Positions 12,601 through 24,600 of a stretch of DNA of 64,000 bases are shown piece by piece. Origin of the DNA: Amphiura filiformis (taxonomy: Eukaryota > Echinodermata > Ophiuroidea > Amphilepidida > Amphiuridae); the NCBI RefSeq assembly GCF_039555335.1, contig NC_092629.1:28420775-28484774 (forward strand), given 5' to 3'. The translations under genes and the position numbers were made by a program. Positions within the stretch are counted from its first letter, which is position 1, and every line of letters starts with the position of its first letter. Below the pieces are notes generated by a model. The model had not been told where the DNA came from. It ran no database searches and saw only the letters and a program-made list of their open reading frames with translations.

Positions 12601-15600
12601 TTGCTCTGTTCATATCTGTTGTGACAAAAAAACAACAACAATTAAAACTGAAAAATAAATAAGTACGGTATAAATTAAGAAATAAACTTATTTGGATTGA
12701 ATGATGAGTTGCAAACTTTGCAGATATCTTTACGAAACATGGAAGCTATTCATAACCTCTGCATATCACACCATAATATACATTGTGCATCTTAAGTTAG
12801 GGCTCAAATTGAAATTCCCTTACACAGGAAGGTGTGCGCCATCCTGCAGCTTTCCTGTGCTAGCCTTCTTTTGTTAAAATCCTGGGCAGGGTGTATCACT
12901 GATGCATATAATCCATCCGTTTTATGACCAAGCTTTCCTGAGGCGCGCGCTTAGCCTTCTTTCTGTGTGAAAACGTGGTAGGGTATTTCAATATGAGCCC
13001 TTAATTACTCATTACATGATACATGCACACACACAGAGGTTATTGATAATTCAGGCATGAGAATAGATTTCCATGACAAAACAGGAAAAAGCAGAAAAAA
13101 CGCATAAAATATGACAAAAATTCTCCCAAACGGGCGAAAAATAAATAAAAATGCGGAAATTTGGACAACAAAAAAGCAGGAATTGCTGCTTGGGCAGGAA
13201 AAATCCTCTTGTCCAAAAATCACTGGGGACAACCATATTGAGCTATGTACATGTACTTATCCCCTGGACAACCACTATATTTTACCTCCAAAATCATGAT
13301 TTATAAAATATAAAACTTGCAATTGACGTTAAATTTTGACTTCTAATTTGTATCCTTTAAAAGCAAGAGTTATAGACCACTGCTAGCACATAGCATTTAT
13401 AATATGATGTGATGTTCACTTGTTCAGCATGTTCATTTCTGAAATTTTTTTATTAATCACTTCACTGAGTTTCCCAATGGTGGCAGTGCTTTGAGATCAG
13501 CATGATCAGAAAGGCGAATTTTGAAGCTTGCACAGGTTTAGCAATTTGTGGCTACGGAATTTCCAGAACAAAAGTCATCGAACAAATTTGATTTTTGCAC
13601 TCAAAAATATGACACATTTTGGGGACAACCAAAATGTTTTGAGGACAAGCAGATTTATGCTTCAGTTATCCTCGGGACAACTTCATATTTTCCTTATTTC
13701 AGACACTATATCCACAATGACCTCAGTGTGTGATGTGGTCATTTTCACAGTAAAGGGTGTAACTTTTGATTTTTTGGGTCAAAATTTCAAACCACTTAAA
13801 TATGTTTCTGTTTACTGTAATCATGCATAGAAGCAACTCAAATTCCAGTAAAATAATGTTTCAAGGCTTAAACCTTTTGATTTCTGATAAAAAAAAATGG
13901 ACATTTCCATAACATTTTGGTTAAAATCTAAGAAAAATGTATTTTACATAAGCTCAGAAAATTATGACATGAAAGCTGGAATACATGTGAAATCCCATTC
14001 CAAAGTAAGTCAACAGATATAAGTTAAATTTTATACCATGTTTTGCTATGTTTGTAATTGCAATTTTGAAAATTTTTAACATCAAGGGTCATTTGCAATG
14101 GAAATTTCCCAATCTTAAACATATTTTTTAAGTTTTAATTGGGTTTCTAAAATAATTTGAATGTCTAACTTCATGTACAAATACTACTTGATGAAAGGAA
14201 CCTCCCAGCCAAGTTTCACAGAAATTGGAGTTATTTTTAGAATTGGCAATTCAAGCGATTTGTGTTTCGGAGGCTTCAGTTAACAACACAGGTGATCATA
14301 AAAGTAAAATATTTGGCTAACTACTACAAGTTGACATGAAAAAATAGGTAAAAATATCACAATTACCAATTTTCATGCTTTGCTTCTAAGTATTGAATTT
14401 CAGTTGTGACAAAATTAAATTATCACAGCAAGTCATTTTTATTGTTTCGGAGGCTTCATGTTAACAATGGTTAAACATTGCAGAAGTATTTTTTTGAAAA
14501 CAACACTGTTGGGATCATCTAAGCTGTTATTTTCTTGTGTGTATTGAATCAATGATTCTATGTGGCAGATATTGTAGATTTATAGCATGTTAACTTTTTC
14601 ACCCATTTGTTAAGTATATGGTGTTTTTTGCATGTGAAGCCTCCGAAACAGGCTTTTTGGGTATCAGTATATTTTTCAAACATTAACCATAACATCAACA
14701 ATTTTTTTAATTTATGACATTCTGCACATATCAAGTAACAATTACAATGCAGATATCAGTATGAAACACCAATTTAGATATGCATAGATGATAATTAATC
14801 TTATTGTTGTTGCGGAGGCTTCATTTGTTTCGGAGGCTTCAATTGTTAACGGAAAGTTTGTATTGGGTCCCATTTTCAAACGGTGATATATATCTCCACA
14901 ATTTAAAAAGAAGTGATTTGAAGATCTACTTTGCTACATTTTGATAAATAGATTGGATGAGCTCTTTTATTTATATTTGCCCAAGCTTGCTGAACAGTTT
15001 GTTTCGGAGGCTTCAAAAAGTTAACGGAAAACGGCTCTTTGAAGTCAAGATTTTATAAAAATTTTGAAAGCTTGCAAATCGACTAATTTTTGTTACCCAT
15101 TTCAAGTTAAGATATCAACTGTTATGAATCAAGAAGAAGTGAAGAAATAACCAAGAATTATGAACCAAAGTTATACCCACAAAGTTTGTTAACAATTGTT
15201 AACGGAAAATGAAGCCTCCGAAACGACAAATCTCGAAGTCCGATTCTCAAAAATACAGGGCTGTTCACAATTAAATTTAATGTGGCAGTGTTTACTGAAC
15301 ATATGACCGTACTTTCAGGATAAGAAAAATTATCCATGAACTAACTGAAGAAAACGCAGGTTTTTACAAAAATGTTACTGTTTTTATAGTTTTTCAAAAT
15401 GGCAATATTAGGTACATTTAAGCCTGCTAAAACTGAACGCAGTAACTCCTGAAGATGATTATGCTACCCAAGGTAGCTGCTAACTAGATGACTTATGTGG
15501 CCAAAAATCATGGAATTCTGTGGCTTTATTAGAAAACTACGGATCAAAATGTTAAAAATCCAAAGTTACACCCTTTACCGTGAAAATGACCATGTAGGGA

Positions 15601-18600
15601 GGGATTGCTACTGTTGGCAGAGGGGTCAAACCCCCACCATTTATTTTTTTATTTTTTGGCACCTTTTTACCAAGGTACCCTTTTTATTTACAAAGTCAGA
15701 ACCTCCACCACTTTTATGCTTTTTCTGCCATTTGTCACTAGGAAATCCCAGTGCTATGTGTGAAACTGGATACACTTTCAAATTATATTGCGTTGTCACA
15801 TAACATTAAGGCTGCACTCCACTAACTGATTATTAGTGATGAAATACACAATATTTAGATGAAATGTGAAATCATTTATTGATTTATAACTTCTCATCAC
15901 ACTACGCAAGTATACGAGTTGGATGTAGCCAACATCATGCCGCTTTATCAGTCCCTGTAACTTATTGACATAATACGGGTGAAGGCGAAGCAAAGAGAGA
16001 ACCATGTACGGCGCTTGCGACTATGGCTATTTATAGTATGTCAGCTAAGGGTGAGCATTGCCAAGGTTTTCCATGTCGCGATATCGATCATATTGTGGGA
16101 AAGGCTTTTACGACGGGAGTTCATAACAATTAGCAAGTTTTTAGTGGGTTTGCCCTTGGACAAGTTCAGAACATCTGATGGGATATGCTTGCTCTTGCAG
16201 TCGCTTCATGCTGTGGCATTTCACATATAGGGTTAGTTACGGCATCAGTGAAATGAAAAAGTTACTAATCAATTATGATGAGTCTGCCCTATACTTACAA
16301 TGTTTGCATGTTAGCCTTGGTAAGATTGAAAGCCCAGTCTATCGAGTCCTTATCCATATCTGTGACTCGACTGCATTCTATTGACAACGTTAACCTGCAA
16401 TTAAAAAAAAAGGAGATACGCAAACTAGTCCAACTTCAAGAGTACAGAAATAAATCAAATACTGGACTGAATTAGGCTGATTGGTCAAGTGAGAGACGGC
16501 GATCAATTCCTTTCAATGCCTGGTCCCACGCGTGCGAGAGTTGAAAGCGTAGTCCTCCTGTTCTGTTCAGCGACAGGCTTTTGACGCTCTCCCAGACGGC
16601 TTCGCGCACACCCCTTTCAAACCAGCGTTCCTCCTTGTCCAGAATGATGAAAATCTGGGTCAGTTAGGCCCATAGAATAGGGTTTTTTCTCTGTTGCCTT
16701 ATGGCTGAAGCCAGGAAGATAAAAAAATCATGTTTATCCAAATCTTACCCATTCCTGTTGAACTTCTTAAATGGCAGCAAGGTAGCCATAGGGTCCTCAA
16801 GCTTGTCTGCTGCTTCTACTACCTTCATGGCTGCAAGGATCTTAGCCTTCTCCTGAAAGACAAATGAAAATGGATTACTAAGGACCAAAAAATATGTTTC
16901 ACAGGAAGGGTTAACAATTTGCTATCAAATAACCGGGTCCATTTTTATTTATGCTGGAGCCTGGACCCATTCAGATCCATTTTTAGTTGAAATTTGTGGG
17001 TCCCAAATTGATTTTTGTGGGTCCAAATTGCACTTACGGGCTGTGAGCCGACTGAGCTGGGTTACCGCACATTCCGCACAATGACGATCTATGATGATAT
17101 TGACTATTTCTTGGATGGGATTTTTTCTGGGCCCAAGCACAGGCTACTAAAACCCATTTAGGTTAGGTAATCTTACTTTTTCCGGGTCCGTTGAGTTCAA
17201 AAAGCGTCCTGGACACCAAAAACTGTGAACCTTGTTCACAAGCCGCCATAGTCATCATACATAGTACGCGCATATCTCAAGCAAGCTGTATAACACGGCT
17301 CAGGATACCAATTGGATTGTTACGGGATCTAAAATGAGCGTTTATTGCGTTTCGACAGTATTTTTTGTGGGACATGAGAGCACCTCAGACCTATCGAATT
17401 GCATTCTGAATACGAAGCATGTCTTTCTGATATCAAATAATTGTCATTTTTTGAAAATCACAATATAATACAAATTTGATATTTTTCAAATTTTTGATAT
17501 ATAACAGTCCTCGAAGTAACTTATATAAATCTAATGATATACTCTTAAAGTGTATGTAGCAGGGAGAAAAAGCCGACGGTCAATTGAAAATTTTGACCTT
17601 TCATATTGAAGATATGGATTTTTTCCCAAAAAGACCTTATTTTTGTTTGGTGTTTTGGGAAAAAATCCATACCTTCAATACGAAAGGTCAAAATTGTCAA
17701 TTGATCGTCGGCTTTTTACCCCACCTACATACACTTTAAGTATAAATCATTAGATATATAAAGTTTACTTCAAGTACTGTTAAATATCAAAAATATCAAT
17801 TTTTAATGATTTGCCATAAAATGTGCATTAAATTGCGAATTTCAAAAAATCAAAATTATTTGATATCAGAATGACATTCTTCTTAATCAGAATGCAATTC
17901 GATATGTCTGATGTGCTCTAATGTCCCAAAATAAATACTGTCCAAACGTTCATACCCCAGCCCTTAAGATTATTCTCCGTTTAAGAATGCATGTTAAATA
18001 AGTTCTCAGGGTTTCTCAATCAAATTAAGCTTTCTACCGACCAGCACGTACAGAATTTAGTTAATATATCAAAAATCTAGGCCCAAGCCTACAATTGTTC
18101 ACATCCACATGTAAAACTTTAATTTGCAGTGACATACACTGCCCCGTAACATTCACTCGATCGTTCATGGCACAACAAATTTTGTTGTTGTTAAATGCAG
18201 TTTCATCAATTGGTAGCGCACTAACAGTTTAAACGCAGGACAACCGATCTTTTGTTCTGCTTAGTCGCGCTAAACGCCGATCGATACATGTTAAAATCAA
18301 CACAATTCGAGATACACCTTTTGCTATGAAATTTATTTTCTCGGTCAAATATAAAGCAAAATTTTTTTCTTCTTCAGTAATGTCAAATAAAAACATAGTG
18401 CTTGGATGAAAAATTTTTTTAAAATCCTGGTGTTAAAATTAAGCATCAAATTGTGTCTTTTAGTGTGATATTTTTGATTTTTATAGGCCTTTAGTTCGCC
18501 GTGAGCTTTTTACAGAATTCATTTTTAGCGTCTCAAACTAATATAGTTTGCTAAAGAAAGATATTTCCCACCTCTGTAAAGCACATCGTGTGGGTCTATA

Positions 18601-21600
18601 TATTATAGTTTTGTCAGAATTTCCGTTTTGATTCCATAATTTTTGACTACCAGCTGAGAAAATTTCAAATCCACGCGTAAAATACTAGCATTGTGGATCG
18701 ATATCTCTGGGTGCCCGGCCTGGATACAGTTTTGCCAGAACTTCAATATAGCAAAGAAATTACCTAGTGTTTCGGTATAGTGCCTTTTGTTTGTGTTTGT
18801 TTGAAATTGCTTAAACCCACCGAAAGTCATAATGAAGCAGCCAAAACAATACAAGGTTAAACACGGAAGTTTATAACAACCTATTATAATGACCTAAAGG
18901 AAAAATCATTTATGGTTACAATGAGCCTTGCATTGTAAGTCATGGTTAAAATGTGTTGAGTACCCACCCCACCCCCATAGGCCTACATAATATTACATAC
19001 CGGTACCTTATAATATTTATATAGCACGGCTATAGCTATATACATTTAGAAAGTAGGTCCTATAGCGCTAAATTATGACAAATAGGCCTACACAAACCCG
19101 AACGCAAGTCTGAAGGGTGTAATGAAAATGCCAACCCGCGATGGGGGGGGGGGGTCATTCAAAATTCACCTGGAGATAGGAGGGACAGAAAATTAAAATC
19201 CACTCTAATAACACGCAAATTTTTCTAGGTTTGGACAGTGGATTTTCCCATGGACCTCATCCTAGGTAAATAAATAAACAAACAAACAAACAAACAAAAT
19301 GGTTTTCATAATCATGGAATCCATAGCCCCTATAAATTGAAATTGCAGGCTATCACGGGAGCAAATTTCCAAAATCCACCTCATTTACCAGAATTGGGGA
19401 TTTGGGCTACCAAATCGCTGGTCAGGCAATCCTGGTTTTCAATGGAAAAGGGACCTGGGTTGACAACAATTGAAATATCGATTATTTCTGCTGGTTGCTC
19501 TCGAGGTAAAGTACTAAGTTTGACATTTTCGGAGCATGAAGGGGAAAAGGGAAAATAAAAACGGAAATTCTGACAAAACTATAATATATAGACCCACACG
19601 ATGTGCTTTACAGAGGTGGGAAATATCTTTCTTTAGCAAACTATATTAGTTTGAGACGCTAAAAATGAATTCTGTAAAAAGCTCACAGGCTTAACTAAAG
19701 GCCTATAAAAATCAAAAATATCACACTAAAAGACACAATTTGATGCTTAATTTTAACACCAGGATTTTAAAAAAATGTTCATCCAAGCACTATGTTTTTA
19801 TTTGACATTACTGAAGAAAAAAAAATTTTGCTTTATATTTGACCGAGAAAATAAATTTCATAGCAAAAGGTGTATCTCGGAATTGTGTTGATTTAACATG
19901 TATCGATCGACTTTTAGCGCGACTAAGCAGAACAAAAGATCGGTTGTCCTGCGTTTAGACTGCTAACACATGTCCCAGACAGGTGTTTTCCTGTCAAGTA
20001 AATTGAATTTCAGGCAGGCCAAATTAACAAATTTAGCACAAAATACCTGCAAAAAGTGCCAATTTTTGTCATTTTGGGTTTTGTCGGTGGGAGGGGGTAA
20101 TAGTGGCACTCAACTTGGGCTTGTGACAACCCTGTAATTTCTACTTACCTCTTTTCTCTTCATCTTCTTTTCTTTTCCTTTGGCTGATTTTCTCTGAAAA
20201 AAAACAATAGATTCAAAGAACAAGATAAGTCACAATCAAAGACATTATTGATCCCGCAAACCTTAAATGACTAAATAGATTCATCAGATTGGTGGATATA
20301 GGCTTACAGTAAGAAACATTTCTTTTGAACAAAACCATTTTTTACTCATTATTGACCATAACAGGCGAAGAATTTGGTTTTGTTCAAAAGACAATTTGCA
20401 TATTTAAGCGTTTCCGGATGCATACTCTGTTATCCTAAGCCTTTTTAGAGCATTTTATTTAATAGGCCGGCGTACCATGAATGTGTGCACAACCCCCCCC
20501 CCCAGCTCAGAATTATTACACAGCCCTTGATAATCTCCAAAATCATTCAATCATTCTTTTGATAGACCTAAACTCTTCTAATGGGCCTGTACACGTAATT
20601 CAGCAAGTTACATATCAGTGCAATAAAATGTACAAGTGCTATAAACGCCGTGCATCCACGTGTCACTTTGTACGTCCGATAACTATAGATTGAATGATAT
20701 TTATTATCACACGAGGAAATAAAAACAAACGAATATGGCGCTTCACGTGCTGTAGGTCAGGTCAGTGGTCAAAGGTTTTCAGTCGCTTAATCACTGGCTA
20801 GATATCGTATTAAATTCATGTGATACACTACCGTCGTATTATTGACACCAATTCCTAATTTCGACATTACTATTGCGAAAGGTCATTCCATTATCAAATT
20901 ATTAGACTTTCTGTAAAAAACAAATCACTGGTGCCTATCGGACATACTAGTTCACCATTACCGCTCTGAGAGGTCAGTGGTCTCAGCTAAATTGAGGGCG
21001 TGCTTTCAAGGTTACTACTCGTCGTTATTTCCCAACATGATCAAGGGATCGAATATGAATTAGTGAGTGTCTTTAAAAAAAATAAATTTGATGCACTTCA
21101 CTGAGCAGCTGCTTTTCAATACGTTGGCATTGGAAATTTCTATTCACTGAACTGTAATACAGGCATGTGCTACAGCATGGTTACAGGGAGGAGCTCATGA
21201 GCTTGTTTTAAGTCTATATGTTATGATATATTTGGTAAATCGGCCAATCACATGTCATCAATTTAACCTTGGCATGAGAAAGAGTTGCCAACTCTGATGC
21301 TTAAAATATACCACATTGTGTAGGATTAAAGAATAGCCTAATCTACTACATGTATGTGTGGTCAAAATGAGTATACTTCATGCGTGTCATGACTTCTAAT
21401 GTTAATTTCCCCACATGTGTCTAACACTTAACACTTTGGGTGGAATATTTGGAAACAGGTATTTACAGTCCACAAAATGTAAACATGGAGACTACATGTA
21501 CAATTACAGAATTTGACTTGCTGGAAATTGGTTTTTGCTGAACAAAAGTAAGTAAACATTAGGGATCTGGGGTTTCAGTGTATTTTGAAAATGATGGGTT

Positions 21601-24600
21601 TGTGTGAATTTTCATAAATGGGTGCAGTTATCCTTGTTTTGAAATATTTAATTTTTGACAGCTCTATCTTCCATGCCATATATCCATGTACACTGTCTTT
21701 GGATAGCTCTTTATTCGTACCACCAGAATCATTTATGCAAGTCCCACATCACATCGATATCGGCGATCATGTTTTTTTTACTGAAGTTAGGCTAGGCTTA
21801 GTCCGAATAATCAGACCCAGAACAAAATATTAATTTCTGACATGATCCTGTTCTGGGTCTGACCTGTTTCCATATGAAATCTTGATGGCAAATTCGACAA
21901 TAGAAGCACATGGTTCTACGTGACAGCTTTTTAATCAATATTCATGTTAGGCCAAAAAAAAAAAAAAAAAAAAAGGTTTGTCTCAAAGATCACAAGAAAT
22001 TTAAAAACAAATGCGAAATGTGATTTTTTTTTTTTTTTTTGTTCCCGACCTTTTCATGGCATTTTGAGAAAAAAAAGTCTTGATTTTCGCCGATTTTTTC
22101 TGGAAAAAACTAAATTTTTAAATGAAATTTAAGTTTGGATGGGGGTGTGTGGGTGTGTGTGACGTGTTGGGTGTGTGGTTGTGTGGTTGTGAGGTGAGGA
22201 AAGTCAATCTCTTTGCATATATTGTTTGTTGTACTAATTTTGGTAGTTGGTCAATTATTTATTGGTGATATTTGGTGAGTGTGATGGGTGTAAGTGGGTG
22301 TGAATGTGTGTTGCAGTTGTGTATGTGAGTGGCAGCTTGTATGAGCGAGCAAGGAAGGTTATTTGCATTTGAAGTGTCTTTGTTTTAAAATATTGTCAAT
22401 TTATATGCCATTTATTATTTAGCTTATGTATTTTTTTATGTGCAATGTATGTAATTCAGCCTTTGGCTGCGAAGTGCATTTTTTCTAATAAACCTTGAAT
22501 AATAATATCTATTCTTTCAAAATAATTATTTACCATCATAACTTTGTGAAAATCTATTTGACATTTGAATTGCTAGAATAGTGGACTTTCTTATCATACT
22601 TTACCCCAGGCATACTGTGCACTGCAGGGGCCTAGTGTTTGAGCAAAATGCACATGCCCACAAGGTATACTTCCTCCCTAGCTCATGTTGCGCCCTACAC
22701 AAAAATTCTGACTGGACTAAAATCTGAGGGAATCCAGTTACAGTATTATGATACTTCGACCATGGGTCCTAAGAATAGCATGAATGGAGAAAAAGTAAGG
22801 AGAAAGACTTGATCAAGGCTACATGCATGTGACGTGACACAGCTAAAATAATCGACCGGAAATCGGGGATTATTAGTTCAAAACGTCAACAATTTCAAAA
22901 TACGCAGTGACAGTAAACTTATTGGCAAGCGGTCCGAATTTTGAGCCATACAAGTTTACGTGGTGAACTATACTAGTACTTAGTTCCAGTAACTGTAACC
23001 ATACTCTCTATGGGTCCGTAGATGTCATTATGTTTATGATAAAGTCTTGCTGACAAGACTATACTAGTACTCATCCTCATCATTCGCAATCACTGGTCAA
23101 TCTTAGATAGGGACAGGCACATCTGAGCGAGGGCGCTATTTATTTTACTTGATAATAAAGCCCTATGTAAATCTGTGCCATTTTGTGCCACTGAAAACAC
23201 CATTTTTGGTGTTTTCAGATGCTCTAGTTTGCATTGACAACAGATTCGATGCTTTAGGAAGCAGAATGCAACAATATTTTTTTCTGTGAGATATATGCCT
23301 TGGTGAAAATCACCGTTTTGGTCAAAAAAGGGGCATTTTGGGGGAAAAATTCTATTTTGACCCAAAATTCATCTTCTGACAAAAGGGAAACATGGTTTGA
23401 CAAAACTTTCATCCTTTTCACATAACAATTCCAGTTTACTTATTTGCTGGGAGAAAGCACTTTTTTACCACCTTAAAAATTGAATTTTCATACAAAATTT
23501 CACAGATGTGTTGGAAATGATAACATACATAATATTCAACAAAAATTAGATAAAATTACAATGAAAACAAAAAATTGACAGGGGGGCACAAAAATTATCA
23601 AGTCCCCCCCCCATGCACTCCTATATGTGACTCCTCGCCACAACTGAGCCCGGATGTCGCCAGTGCCACTATTGAGACATGGAATAAAGAATAGAGCACG
23701 AAGTGCGATGGAATTGCAACTCTGATCGTCGATGTGAGGTCAGCGATCGTCACGCTTGCAACATGTGGACGTAGATGGCAGCAGCATTTTTCTGTCATTA
23801 GCATAAGTCTCCACAGCACTACGCAGTCTATCGTAGATGGCAGCAGCATTTTTCTGCAGTTTTCTGTAGGCTATCGCATAATCGCACAGGGTAATACACA
23901 GGGGAAGCCGACGCTGTCGCCATCTTTTTGTATTGCGCTAGTATAGAAGTTGCAACGGCCTGATTGAGATATGCTCCATCGAACTTAACAATAAACAATA
24001 GGAAAGAAAGGATTTATTGACTGTTTTATTGATTTTTCACTACTTAAATGTCAAGTACTATAGACATGATATACATCATTTTAAAGCTAATTTCAAGCAG
24101 AATATTTTGGTTGAATATCTCAAAATGATGATTGGCGACATCCGGGCTCAGTTGTGGCGAGGAGTCACATATGGTTAAGTCTTATCAGACAGAGAAAATG
24201 GCCCAATGTTCTGACAGTAATTTCGTCATAACTTCACTTAGCAATACAGTAGAAGATTGGTTTTGGTGTCTCTGGTCTGAGAAGTTCTCTCTTCCAATAA
24301 ACAACAATTCATGTTAATAGAATTAATTTGAAATTTTATGCCTGTCCCTAACTTAGACTGGCATCGCGTATACCGGCTCCATACATTCGATGTATGTAGA
24401 CTTAGTTCTTTTTTACGCGATCGGTCGGCTAGTGCGAAAGCCGAAAGGTCTTTCCTCTGCAAAATAGTGCATCATTCATATGGCATGCATGATATTCATG
24501 TATTGCAAATGCAATTCATGAATTTCACCCACCATGATTTGCAAGTCGACGAACATTGTATAAATAATCCGAATAAACATGATCAGTGATGATCATGATC

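Noticed and set aside
13736-15592. CRISPR-like array
   Set aside because: Motifs are 14 bases, in both orientations, irregularly spaced, and the host is an animal.
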